Shown here: in pieces, positions 1-8,400 of the stretch
Position numbering within the stretch: position 1 is the stretch's first letter
Layout of the letters: each line of letters begins with the position of its first letter
Source of the DNA: Pusillimonas sp. UBA3987
Lineage (GTDB): Bacteria > Pseudomonadota > Gammaproteobacteria > Burkholderiales > Burkholderiaceae_B
Direction: 5' to 3'
DNA: 63,309 bases
NCBI GenBank assembly: GCA_002384935.1
Contig: DGCD01000019.1
Coordinates: 20,609 to 83,917 of the forward strand
Notes under the pieces: model-generated
Databases searched by the model: none
What the model saw: the letters and a program-made list of their open reading frames with translations, nothing else
Told to the model about the DNA's origin: nothing
Translations under genes and position numbers: made by a program

Positions 1-26
1 CCGTCCGGCACCCCCACAACGACGCC

Positions 27-62
27 CAAAAGAAAATCGGGCCACCCAAAAAGGCAGCCCGA
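27..62 (-). terminator. Probable native gyrB terminator, displaced by the island
   Basis: Read on the minus strand this is a GC-rich hairpin (TCGGGC at 62-57 pairing with GCCCGA at 42-37, with a further CC/GG pair inside) followed by a T-rich run TTTTCTTTT. That is the form of a rho-independent terminator for a leftward gene. No leftward gene ends next to it now. Removing the island at 89-20408 would place it roughly 30-60 bases after the gyrB stop codon at 20413, so it is most simply the original gyrB terminator. The hairpin is seen directly; its assignment to gyrB is inference. Confidence 0.6.
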
Positions 63-88
63 CTCAAACAAAAGCAACTCAAAAACAA

Positions 89-193
89 TGTTGGTTTAGG
101 GAATAGTTGGCCAATGCTACTTCTGATTCTAAAGGGTTCTTACCGTACCAATTCACAAAAAACCTGGCCAAATCTTTACGAGTAGTTGGCCAA
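89..193 (+). repeat. E1 left end with three TTGGCCAA boxes
   Basis: The terminus TGTTGGTTTAGGGAATAG is followed by TTGGCCAA at 107-114, a degenerate box CTGGCCAA at 164-171 and TTGGCCAA at 186-193. Between boxes 1 and 2 the stretch CTGATTCTAAAGGGTT is shared with the left end of E2 (17599 onward), and TTGGCCAATCCCGACA at box 3 is identical in both. The preceding flank reads AACAA (84-88) or, shifted by one, ACAAT (85-89). It is therefore one T short of the perfect ACAAT-TGTT junction seen between E1 and E2. Confidence 0.75.
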
Positions 194-294
194 TCCCGAC
201 AAATATCCAATGACGCCATGATTCATGCTCATCCTGTTAGGTGTCGGCAAGCAGACGTTCTACACGCTGGTACTAATCGCGCTTAGCGAGCGAA

Positions 295-1482
295 TCATCC
301 AACGCTCCGTGCTACGCCAGCGGCGACAGCATTTAAGCCCAGTTCAACGAGAGCCCGTGGAGACCGAGTCGGCATGCCACCCATAATTTTCTGGTGCAGC
401 TTCGCCCTGACTTCAGGAGCTAAACCAACCCACCAACTCGGTGTGCAGAAGAAGTTCTCAAGGTGCTCCATGGCTAGAACCAGCAGCAAGTTCGCCTTCT
501 CTTGCTGCGGAATGGCCTTGAAGGAGTTAACGAGTCGTTCAGCAGCACAGTCTGGGCCGCCGAACCAGCCGAAGACAACGCAAGTGTTATCGCCGACTTG
601 CGTAATATTTAGGGCGATTTGGTTGACCGAGTGCCCCACTTTTATATCTTGGAGCTGAGTACCTGCGAAATCGAACTCTGGCATGAAAGCACCTGCTGCG
701 ACGAACGGTAGAACCTTGTCAAATTCCACTCCATAAAAGTTAAATTTACTGAAATCTTGAGATTTAAAGGCCTCGCCATACAGTGCTTTTAACTTAGTAA
801 TGTCCTCAAGACCTTGTTTGATTCCGACCTGCTGCAGGTGAAGGAAATTCTGAAGCGTCGTCTGCTCCTCGAACGAGCGGCCGTAGTCGATGAACTCTTT
901 GCTCGCCACATTTGCCCGCAATTGGGCGTCCTTGGCCGCTAACTCATAGGTTACCGCTCGAAATGAAAGCAGGAAGCAGCTATAAGCGTCGAGCTTAGAG
1001 CTCGCCTGTTCCACCGGCTTAAAAAGTTCCGTGTCGTGATGGCTGCAGAAGCCTGGGAAGGTTGATGCTTGACCAACGCCAATCTGTTCCATATCAACCT
1101 GGCCATCCCGCTTTTCCAGGTTCGCGAAGGCCCTCTTGGTAGAAAAAACATGGCCGCTCTCGGAGATGGCTCGGAGCCCTCCCCTGCGTTGAATAGTGTG
1201 CGACTTGATGGAAGTCGGCGATGAGCAGGTCGTGGCGGATGCGTCTGGATGCTGGCACGGTCCGGTAGCGAAATACTTCGCTCGCTCCGCATTAACCTTC
1301 CCGTACGGCAGAGGCTCTCGCTTCTCACGGTCCTTATGGCAGAACTTCCACTTCTTGCCGGACGCGCACCAACAAGGCCCATAGGCGTCGAGCGGTTTCT
1401 CCTCCGCCTCAAGCAAGTTTAGCTCGTCAGCGCTTTTCATCATGCGCATGAAATCATCCCTGGTTTCCAACATGTTTGGCAT
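295..1482 (-). CDS. SEC-C motif zinc-binding protein, defence-associated
   Basis: This 395-aa protein has a SEC-C metal-binding motif near its N-terminus (C37-x-C39 ... C48-H49 within CWCASGKKWKFCH). A second Cys/His-rich stretch follows (C76, H78, C86, H95 in SHTIQ, then FCSHHD at about 145-150) and resembles a treble-clef zinc fold. The rest is unrecognised. It is the last gene of the leftward E1 series, separated from the helicase gene by 256 bases, and has its own strong ribosome site (GAGGAGG just before the ATG). That start was chosen over an internal Met three codons later. SEC-C domains occur in SecA and in many defence-island proteins; a role as accessory to the Gabija-like pair is inference from position. 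Confidence 0.7.
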   Translation of the reverse strand: MPNMLETRDDFMRMMKSADELNLLEAEEKPLDAYGPCWCASGKKWKFCHKDREKREPLPYGKVNAERAKYFATGPCQHPDASATTCSSPTSIKSHTIQRRGGLRAISESGHVFSTKRAFANLEKRDGQVDMEQIGVGQASTFPGFCSHHDTELFKPVEQASSKLDAYSCFLLSFRAVTYELAAKDAQLRANVASKEFIDYGRSFEEQTTLQNFLHLQQVGIKQGLEDITKLKALYGEAFKSQDFSKFNFYGVEFDKVLPFVAAGAFMPEFDFAGTQLQDIKVGHSVNQIALNITQVGDNTCVVFGWFGGPDCAAERLVNSFKAIPQQEKANLLLVLAMEHLENFFCTPSWWVGLAPEVRAKLHQKIMGGMPTRSPRALVELGLNAVAAGVARSVG

Positions 1483-1738
1483 GCTGCCTCCTCAATTTTG
1501 GTATCTAGCGTTTGGTCTGTGTCGAGCCTATCGCATATTGGCTTGGCCATGTGCTACTTCAGGTCATATAACCAAACGACACTCGGAGAACTACCAGAAA
1601 AAGCACTACTGCTTGTTCAATGCTTAGTAGCTGCCTAAAGCGAACAAACAAGGCAAAGTGCTGAACGACAGTTTCTATCCGATAGCGGCAGCTGAAGACT
1701 TAGCCCTAACGCTTCTGACAATGCTTATCTGTCCTGAA
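1483..1738. other. Gap between helicase and SEC-C genes
   Basis: This 256-base spacer inside the otherwise compact E1 operon has no open frame that looks real. It ends in a good Shine-Dalgarno for the SEC-C gene. I see no convincing terminator or promoter by eye, but the length suggests the SEC-C gene may be expressed separately. Confidence 0.4.
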
Positions 1739-3691
1739 TTAATACATTTGAACAATTTCCTCATTGGTGAACCAGCCGCAATTCGACAGAAACGCCAATG
1801 CACCCGCAGGGTTCGCAGACCAAAGCATCAACGCTAGACTTTCTTCCGCGCGGCTACAGGTTACATAGAGCAATCGCAGTGTCCTATCAATACTCGTCTC
1901 TTTACCCTGAGCTACGTTATCGTGGTCGGCTTTTGTCAGGCTGGCTCCACCTAACAGCTTGTCATACGAAAACAAAGAGCCTCCTGCGTCTTGGTCATCC
2001 ATAACAACCATGACGTGTTGAAACTCAGAGCCCTTGACCACCTGGTGAGTTGCAAGCTTAGCCTTGCCCGATAGATAGGTGCGATACAGCGCTATTTGGC
2101 TCCAAGGAGACTCGAAGAGAGAGCACCAGCCACGGCGTTGCCTGTCCACTTTCAGTTCTGCTGATTTAACTGCGGGTGGCTCTGGCGGTGGGTTAGTGTC
2201 AAGAAATGCAAGACGTAACTGGGAGCCTTGGTCAAACAAGCCAGCATTGATGATTGGCTCCAAAACATCCCTTACAGTCGAGACCGGATTCACGCATGCG
2301 ACCACGAAACGCTGGACGGCAGCATGAATCGCCTCAAGAGTGTCTCGACGCTCCTCAAGGTCTACTGGCAAATCTTTCAGAACATCATGACGGCGTAACA
2401 CTTCAGTAACCTTCGATTCATTGAAAGTGCCGTCTAGCTCAACGCAGCACGCGAGCTCCAACATGGGGCCCAGTAGCACACGTGCAACTGAAGGACCACT
2501 ATTCTCCCCGTTACCTTGGGGTGATGCAGCATCGCCATCAAGAAGGTCCATAGCTAAGTAAACGTCTAGAAAACCGCCTCGGCGTGCTGCAAGCTTATGC
2601 TCCAAAGCCAATAGTTGGTAGCCAGAAGTATGTGCCCACGCTACGGGGTCAGAAACCGCTGCCATCCTCTTAGCACACTCAGCTTCAACTCGGTACTTCT
2701 CATCAGCTGACAAACGAGAGTCCCCAATAAACACTCTTACAACGCCACCGTCTTTTTCTGTCCGGGCATGCTGACGAACTCCCGTTGGAGGTTGAGTTCT
2801 GCCTTCTACGTCGGCCTCCCAAATCGCATTGATGAGGTCGACAATACGGCGCTGGCTCCGGTGGTTCATAGCCAGAGCGGGTCTAGCCCATTGGGGTGGA
2901 ACGGTAGACGGCAGGTCGCTGTGACCATGTTGATAGATACGCTGTCGATGGTCACCGAGCAAACCTAGCGTTATTTTTCCCTCACGGCTCGTACTTAATG
3001 CGAACAGCGAATCCAACAGACCCTTCATGGTGTCCTGAGATTCGTCGATAAGGATGAGCGGATGTCTGTCTTCAAGAATCTGGCACAACGTGGGTCTGGC
3101 CGCTATAAGCCAAGCAGCAATATCCAGCACCTGGGCATGATGCAGCGCACCAGGGCCGTAGGTGTCCTTGTCCGGGTTATAGATGAAGCGCTCGGTCGCA
3201 CGAATTTCGTCAGCCTCCGTCTCCAGCTCAGCATACTTTTTCCTATCAGTTTCAGTTTCGCCCCTTTTTTTCTCTGCAGCCTTGGCCTTGGCTTCTTGCA
3301 ACTTGATTGCGTTGAGTGCCAAGAGGGCATCACGGATGTCACCGTCAAAGCCAGCAATGAGTTCCCAACAAAAAGCGTGAATGGTTGAAACGACAGCATA
3401 GCTATTTTCTCCAAGTCGCCCGTTCACTACAGCGGTCGCGTTCTTGGTGTAAGTGATGACACGAACCGATTGGCCGCGAGCACGCAGGCGCTCTGCATAG
3501 CTCGCACCAGCCGGGTGCTCCTGAATTCCGGTGATGCGCCTGAGAACCTCAACAAGCGTTCTAGTCTTGCCTGACCCTGCCCCGGCAAACAAGAAAAAAC
3601 TTTGCGCGGGACTACCGGTGATGTAGCCCAAGATTTCTTCGACAACGTGGGCGTCGCGTTCGTTATCTGGCTGCTGCACGGTTGTTCTCAT
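1739..3691 (-). CDS. UvrD/PcrA-like superfamily 1 helicase (GajB-like)
   Basis: A 650-aa SF1A helicase. Walker A is GAGSGKTRT (about 37-45), motif II is LILIDESQDT, motif III is LGLLGDHRQRIYQ, motif IV region NHRSQRRIVDLI, motif V KGSEFQHVMVV and motif VI LLYVTCSRAEESL. All core motifs are present, so it should be an active ATPase/translocase. The ATG overlaps the stop of the upstream OLD-type gene by ATGA, so the two are translationally coupled. An OLD ATPase-TOPRIM nuclease followed by a UvrD-like helicase is the defining arrangement of the Gabija phage-defence system (GajA-GajB) and of class 2 OLD loci. It is longer than typical GajB (about 500 aa), mainly in the middle. Confidence 0.85.
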   Translation of the reverse strand: MRTTVQQPDNERDAHVVEEILGYITGSPAQSFFLFAGAGSGKTRTLVEVLRRITGIQEHPAGASYAERLRARGQSVRVITYTKNATAVVNGRLGENSYAVVSTIHAFCWELIAGFDGDIRDALLALNAIKLQEAKAKAAEKKRGETETDRKKYAELETEADEIRATERFIYNPDKDTYGPGALHHAQVLDIAAWLIAARPTLCQILEDRHPLILIDESQDTMKGLLDSLFALSTSREGKITLGLLGDHRQRIYQHGHSDLPSTVPPQWARPALAMNHRSQRRIVDLINAIWEADVEGRTQPPTGVRQHARTEKDGGVVRVFIGDSRLSADEKYRVEAECAKRMAAVSDPVAWAHTSGYQLLALEHKLAARRGGFLDVYLAMDLLDGDAASPQGNGENSGPSVARVLLGPMLELACCVELDGTFNESKVTEVLRRHDVLKDLPVDLEERRDTLEAIHAAVQRFVVACVNPVSTVRDVLEPIINAGLFDQGSQLRLAFLDTNPPPEPPAVKSAELKVDRQRRGWCSLFESPWSQIALYRTYLSGKAKLATHQVVKGSEFQHVMVVMDDQDAGGSLFSYDKLLGGASLTKADHDNVAQGKETSIDRTLRLLYVTCSRAEESLALMLWSANPAGALAFLSNCGWFTNEEIVQMY

Positions 3692-5970
3692 GGCGCCTCA
3701 TCCGTACGAGGTGAAAGCTGTGCTTGCAGCCAGGCCAATGCATCCGCTATATAAGGAGGACAGGTAACGGCTTCCCCGTTCGTGATGTTTTCAAACATGG
3801 TGGCTGCAAAGTCACCTTTACTAAAGCTCCCACGCAATAGCTTATGCAATGCTTCTAAAAGCTCATCGTGCTGAGGGTGGTCGACTACTGTATCAACAAC
3901 CCTTCCCAAAGCACCACGTGGTCTTGCAAGAACTCCAGTATCTGGGTCAACTTTCTTATCAAGGCTTTTGAACCAAGCAATGTTCGATAGAACCAAAGAG
4001 TCCTCAAATGAACTGGGCCACTGATTGCTTGCTGCTACAACTGGCACCTGCCATGCAAACCTGACTTTCACACCAGTCTCAGATGTCCACTCCAGCTCTG
4101 CGGTGCCCGGTGCCGCAAAGGCTTGAAAGTTTGTAAGCTTGGGATGCCAGGACGTTAGGGTGTCGTTGCCGCACTCAAGGTCTGCCTGACCTGCAATATG
4201 CACGGCAGCCCTAACCGTTCGACCTTTGTCAGTAGTTCGGGGGATGACAGGGTCAAGGTCGGTCACAACTGCAGTTGGGATACCGAGACGCTCAACCAGA
4301 GGCCTTAACCTGTGCGCATGGCTCCCACCAATATCTAGAAGGGAAATGTACTTTCGCCTGAGAACTGGAAAGTCCCGCTCAATAAATAGCGGAATCAGCA
4401 TCCTCTCAGAAGTACCTTCAACAAAAATAGCGGCGTCAGAGAAAAGCAAGTCTGCGTGCTGGACCCGGAAGTACCTCTCGGCGAATATCCGAGTCTCCTT
4501 GTCAGTGCCAAAGGCGTTGCCAAGATTGACCACTTCCGTTGTTGGCATTACATCACCTGGTTGCAGGGGAACTCGACGTACGTAGCGTAGATGAGCAAAA
4601 CTATCTGCATGAGCAAGGTGACTCGAGTGCGTACTGATTAAAAGCTGGCTGCACAAATTGCTGTATACATCGTCTTTTGGACAGATGAGCCCATGCGCTT
4701 TCGAGGGAAAGATGCGCTGTACTTGGACGTGCAGATGCGCTTCGGGCTCCTCAAGCATGACCAAATGAACCGCTGCTGGGGGCCCTTTCGGAGGGTTCAA
4801 CCTGGCTGCTCGAAACGAAACAAGTTGGAAGCTCAACGATTGAAGATTTTGGTAGCCCAGACCGATAGAATGCTCGGGTAGCAATGCGTCGGCAGAAGTC
4901 GTATTTAACTGATACTGCACGGCAGTGCTGTGCGCGAGCAAGTCCGCTGTCTCAATTCGCGTACGGAACCGAATTTTCTGTGGGTCATGCAAACTGGGAT
5001 AACCGAGCACCTCGACATCCTCAATGGAGGGCTCCAGAGCTGTGTAAATAGTCTCGTCAAGTTCCGCCTGCGCGTTCGCGATAGCGGCAATCAAGTCCTT
5101 GCTCTTGCCGTTGCCAGAAGTCTCGACGTTAAGATGCTGACGAGCGAATTTCAAGAGTTGGTTGGAGAATAGGCCTGGTCGTGCCGTTACGGAGCCCGTT
5201 CGCGCGTCATCTTCCTCTGCGCCGAGTCCCCTCTGTGCTGGAACCAAATCCACCCGAATGATGCGACGTACATGCGCGATGTCGACCGGCTGGGCATCAG
5301 CAGGCAATTGCTGCATCGATGTAAGGGTGCCGGTAGTAGCCGGTCCTTTGGTTGGGTCAAGCCGATACGCAGTGATTCGCCGTAAATCTGATGTATGACG
5401 AAGCCAATAATCCAGTAAATCGATTGGCCAAGCATGCCCTTTTTTATCGAGATTACTGACCGGATTTCGAGCCTCCCGGTAGCTCCAGGCAAGCGCTTGA
5501 AGCTCTTCAACCGTAGATGCAGGTTCAACGCGCAAGCGAACCCCAACCGGCCCGCCAGACCACTTCAACGAGGTCAAGAACGGCTCGACGTGATGGTACG
5601 CTCCCTCACTTGCTTCGAACCAAAGGTCGACAACAGGCATGCAACTAAGAAGAGTAGACAACTGAGCCTGCCAGCTTTCCAGCTCTTTTGAATTCGTAAC
5701 GGGGTCGTCTGCGAGCTCCTCCCAGACACTTGCAAGCCTACGAAGTGCTGGCCAATGTGCGAGGCTAAGGTCGTATGACTTGAACCCTCCCTTTTCCCCT
5801 AAAAAGTTGCGCAGCACAGTTAACAGTGAAGTCTTGCCGCTATTGTTCGCCCCAACAAGGATGGTCGTTGCCTGCTCAAGGTCCAACCGTGTGTTGACCA
5901 AACGGCGGAAAGACGACACCTCTACGCAGGCCAGTCGGATAGGCGGTTTCGATACAAGTTGCGGTGCCAT
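3688..5970 (-). CDS. OLD-family ATPase with TOPRIM nuclease domain (GajA-like)
   Basis: This 760-aa protein joins an SMC/ABC-type ATPase to a C-terminal TOPRIM nuclease. Walker A is GANNSGKTS (40-48), the signature-like segment SIGLGYQNLQSL lies at about 368-379, Walker B is VMLEEPEAHLH (404-414) and the H-loop STHSSH is at 446-451. The TOPRIM acid cluster follows: VEGTSE (517-522) and TDLDP (570-574, D-x-D). In Gabija, GajA is a nucleotide-sensing DNA nickase activated when phage depletes NTPs, and GajB works with it. Here the downstream helicase gene overlaps by four bases. The protein is longer than GajA of Bacillus (about 580 aa), the extra length lying between Walker A and the signature, so this is Gabija-like rather than a close copy. 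Confidence 0.87.
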   Translation of the reverse strand: MAPQLVSKPPIRLACVEVSSFRRLVNTRLDLEQATTILVGANNSGKTSLLTVLRNFLGEKGGFKSYDLSLAHWPALRRLASVWEELADDPVTNSKELESWQAQLSTLLSCMPVVDLWFEASEGAYHHVEPFLTSLKWSGGPVGVRLRVEPASTVEELQALAWSYREARNPVSNLDKKGHAWPIDLLDYWLRHTSDLRRITAYRLDPTKGPATTGTLTSMQQLPADAQPVDIAHVRRIIRVDLVPAQRGLGAEEDDARTGSVTARPGLFSNQLLKFARQHLNVETSGNGKSKDLIAAIANAQAELDETIYTALEPSIEDVEVLGYPSLHDPQKIRFRTRIETADLLAHSTAVQYQLNTTSADALLPEHSIGLGYQNLQSLSFQLVSFRAARLNPPKGPPAAVHLVMLEEPEAHLHVQVQRIFPSKAHGLICPKDDVYSNLCSQLLISTHSSHLAHADSFAHLRYVRRVPLQPGDVMPTTEVVNLGNAFGTDKETRIFAERYFRVQHADLLFSDAAIFVEGTSERMLIPLFIERDFPVLRRKYISLLDIGGSHAHRLRPLVERLGIPTAVVTDLDPVIPRTTDKGRTVRAAVHIAGQADLECGNDTLTSWHPKLTNFQAFAAPGTAELEWTSETGVKVRFAWQVPVVAASNQWPSSFEDSLVLSNIAWFKSLDKKVDPDTGVLARPRGALGRVVDTVVDHPQHDELLEALHKLLRGSFSKGDFAATMFENITNGEAVTCPPYIADALAWLQAQLSPRTDEAP

Positions 5971-6177
5971 TCATGCCCCTTTGTATAGAGGAGAGAGACC
6001 TAATGCTACAAGAAGTTTCGAAATCCGTGTTAATCAGAAAGAACAGGCAATCTCGCGAAGCGCGACAGAGCCGCATCAAACTAACTATTCTGAGGCACCT
6101 ACACGGCAAAATTTAGATAACTGCTTTCGTCCAGGACGTGAAAGTGACGGCAGGTCCGTGGAACGGAATCTATCAGT

Positions 6178-6516
6178 TCATGCTTCAAGCAACTGATTCA
6201 CCCGTTGCATTATCCATGCCTGTTCGTCCACAGTGAAGTCCCATTCTGAACTGCGAACCTTGGCTTGAATGCCTTCCTGGATACGCTTCAGGTTGAATTC
6301 GCGGGTCCAAGCTGGGTTCTCGCACTCTTTTCTCAACGCGTACCCCTTGAGCTGCTGAGCGAGATGTTCTGCATTTTCGTATGCCTGACGATACTCTTCG
6401 TCATCCACGAACGCGGAGTACTGGCCCTCATCAGTCTCGCGGACAAGAAATTTTGGGGCAGCACCACCGACAGAGCCCATCAGGGTCCTGCGCGGAAAGT
6501 TATCCGGTATTTGCAT
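6178..6516 (-). CDS. Conserved-looking 112-aa protein, function unknown
   Basis: Starting at the ATG at 6516 (preceded by AAAAGGAAC) gives MQIPDNFPRRTLMGSV...; longer starts upstream translate as low-complexity sequence and were rejected. The protein is acidic and helical in its second half. The phrase GSVGGAAPKFLVRE loosely resembles the SGAQPKLLV loop of HipA-type proteins, which is too weak to assign a function. It lies between the HTH gene (64-base gap) and the OLD/helicase pair (207-base gap), in the same direction, so it is probably part of the defence operon. I do not recognise it. Confidence 0.6.
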   Translation of the reverse strand: MQIPDNFPRRTLMGSVGGAAPKFLVRETDEGQYSAFVDDEEYRQAYENAEHLAQQLKGYALRKECENPAWTREFNLKRIQEGIQAKVRSSEWDFTVDEQAWIMQRVNQLLEA

Positions 6517-6580
6517 GGTTCTGTTCCTTTTAATGTTGTTCAGTTGCACCCTCGTGGGGCACAAGCAACAGAGCTTGAGA

Positions 6581-7345
6581 CTAATACAAATGGGTTGAAA
6601 GAACATCCTGCAGTGTGACCAAGCCGCCACGAGTCACGCCTGGGGCAACCGGTAAAGCTCCAATGATGGGAATGCCGAGTTTTCGCAAGCGGTCAGTCAA
6701 CGCTTTAGGGCTTGTTGCTAGCAGAAGCGCCAGTTCACTAATGACTTTGTAGTGCCGCATGAACTGATGAACCGCACGCATAGACACCCAGTGCACCGGT
6801 CGACCACGTAGCTGCCCTGACTCGCCACAGAGTAAACCTGCCTTTATCCAGTGGCGAATGCATTCCGACTTCCATCCGGTCATGCGCGATAATTGCTCAA
6901 CACTTACCGTCGCCAGGTCATGGGCGTTGCCAATAATATCCTTCACTTCCTCCCTATCGAACACCAAATCGCATAACTGCCCGGGCGTGCAGCCGTTAAC
7001 GCCCCTCAGAGTGCCATCTGCGATTTTCTCGAACAACTCATCCACAACCAACTTGTTCGTCGCCACACGTCTATTAAGCTCGTTAATCGCGATAGTCTGC
7101 AAATCATGCTTGGCTGAGCACTCAATAAAGCCAAATAACGCTTGCTGCATCCTCTCGACATCCGCGACGTCGAAGGGTTTATGCTCATTCAAATCCCAGC
7201 TCGGTCGTTCGCGTCGTGGCAAAAGCCCAACACGGATGAACTGCCTCAGCACCGACTCCGTGAGCCCCGTGATTTCGAGGACCTCCGACAGATTGAGCGC
7301 CGAATCCTTGTACTGCCTAAGCGCCTCGCACTGCGCTTGCGTCAC
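6581..7345 (-). CDS. Two-HTH DNA-binding protein resembling a TniQ/TnsD C-terminus
   Basis: This 254-aa protein starts at a GTG that overlaps the stop of the 75-aa gene (GTGA), so the two are coupled. It has two MerR-like helix-turn-helix segments (LNLSEVLEITGLTESVLRQFIRVGLLP at about 18-44, and VSVEQLSRMTGWKSECIRHWIKAGLL near 145-170). A segment HQFMRHYKVISELALLLATSPKALTDRLRKLGI follows, a pattern common at the C-termini of TniQ/TnsD target-selection proteins. The CxxC zinc module found at the TniQ N-terminus is missing. It may be a regulator of the defence operon, or a remnant or derivative of a target selector. The family resemblance is from memory and needs a profile search. Confidence 0.55.
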   Translation of the reverse strand: MTQAQCEALRQYKDSALNLSEVLEITGLTESVLRQFIRVGLLPRRERPSWDLNEHKPFDVADVERMQQALFGFIECSAKHDLQTIAINELNRRVATNKLVVDELFEKIADGTLRGVNGCTPGQLCDLVFDREEVKDIIGNAHDLATVSVEQLSRMTGWKSECIRHWIKAGLLCGESGQLRGRPVHWVSMRAVHQFMRHYKVISELALLLATSPKALTDRLRKLGIPIIGALPVAPGVTRGGLVTLQDVLSTHLY

Positions 7346-7569
7346 AGTATTGAAAGTATTGCAATCCTCCTAACACGCTCAAGTTCAGGCCGCAAGGCCT
7401 CCAGCAGGTCAGCAGCGTTGGTTTGTCCACCCACAATCTTTCGGAGACGCAAGCGTACTGCAATTATTTCCGCGTAGAGCTTAGTAAGCGTCTTAGGCAG
7501 CGAGCTAGGGTCAAGACCAGACAATTCCGGCGCAGAGCGTAAAAGCTCCGAGGTAGGGTCATCAAACAC
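7342..7569 (-). CDS. 75-aa hypothetical protein, coupled to the HTH gene
   Basis: A small, charged, mostly helical protein (MFDDPTSELLRSAPELSG...). Its stop codon overlaps the GTG start of the following HTH gene, and it begins 9 bases after the stop of the PD-(D/E)XK-like gene. This tight packing supports it as a real member of the E1 operon. No motif is recognised. It could be a partner subunit or an N-terminal module of the HTH protein encoded separately. Confidence 0.6.
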   Translation of the reverse strand: MFDDPTSELLRSAPELSGLDPSSLPKTLTKLYAEIIAVRLRLRKIVGGQTNAADLLEALRPELERVRRIAILSIL

Positions 7570-7578
7570 GCCTCATCC

Positions 7579-8352
7579 TTAATCAGTGGTTGTCAGACCC
7601 TCAGCCTTTCTGATGGCCATCTTCGCCAAGTCATCCATCCATTTGCGAAGGTCTGTCACCTCAAAAATCTCAGCGCGGCGGCGCTCCACAGCACCAGGCA
7701 CAGTCTTCTCATACCCCTTGAACAGCTTGGCCTGAGACACGTCTGTGCTCAAATCGTCCGTGATACTCACGCGGTAGCGACGAGCTTGTTCCCACATAAT
7801 TTCAGCCACCGCTTGGTATGGGTCAGAGAGTCCTGCATCCTTTAGTAGAGAAGTCACCTCTGCCGCAACAAGATTTTCATTTTCCCCAGATTCAAATGCC
7901 GTGAATTCTGGCCATACCTTGTCGCGCACTGTCGCCCGAGGGTTTTCCGTCGCCTTATCCTCGAAAATAACAACGGCCGTAACATTCTGGTCTGCATCGA
8001 TGAACACCTGCAAGCCATCCAAGCCCTTGTGAGCGTGAATCATTTGAGGCGTATTCATCAAGGCGCCTGGAGTTCGCATCTGGGCAGCAAGCCAGGACAT
8101 AACCTGAAACATCCAACCATCCCGGTGCGCAATATTCCCAGGCGAAGTAAGAAGCTTGATGGCTCCTCTTACTGCACCCCTGGTAGTTGGTTTAGCTCCC
8201 AAATCCGCCGCATGCAAAATGCTAGCGACGTGAAGGGCTTGCCCCACCGCAATAATAGCAATGGCGTTTGCAAGCTCATCAACGGAGGACACGCTCCATG
8301 TGCAGCCTTCCCATTCTTTCTGAACTGTGAATGTTTTTAGAGCAATCGGCAT
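7579..8352 (-). CDS. Putative PD-(D/E)XK nuclease-fold protein (HamA/DUF1837-like), first gene of the E1 operon
   Basis: A 257-aa protein. The segment GLDGLQVFID (D112) followed by VVIFEDKAT (E131-D-K133) has the D...ExK spacing and beta-hairpin hydrophobicity of PD-(D/E)XK nucleases, and an upstream helix HRDGWMFQVMSWLAA would fit the core helix. HamA-type proteins of Hachiman have this organisation, but I cannot confirm the family. The ATG at 8352 has GGGGAGA just upstream. The gene leads a leftward series (this gene, the 75-aa gene, the HTH gene, the 112-aa gene, OLD, helicase, SEC-C) that fills E1. A nuclease role in defence is inference. Confidence 0.6.
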   Translation of the reverse strand: MPIALKTFTVQKEWEGCTWSVSSVDELANAIAIIAVGQALHVASILHAADLGAKPTTRGAVRGAIKLLTSPGNIAHRDGWMFQVMSWLAAQMRTPGALMNTPQMIHAHKGLDGLQVFIDADQNVTAVVIFEDKATENPRATVRDKVWPEFTAFESGENENLVAAEVTSLLKDAGLSDPYQAVAEIMWEQARRYRVSITDDLSTDVSQAKLFKGYEKTVPGAVERRRAEIFEVTDLRKWMDDLAKMAIRKAEGLTTTD

Positions 8353-8400
8353 GCTTCTCCCCGCTCGGCACTACGGAGCGCCATACGTGCAATACAGATA

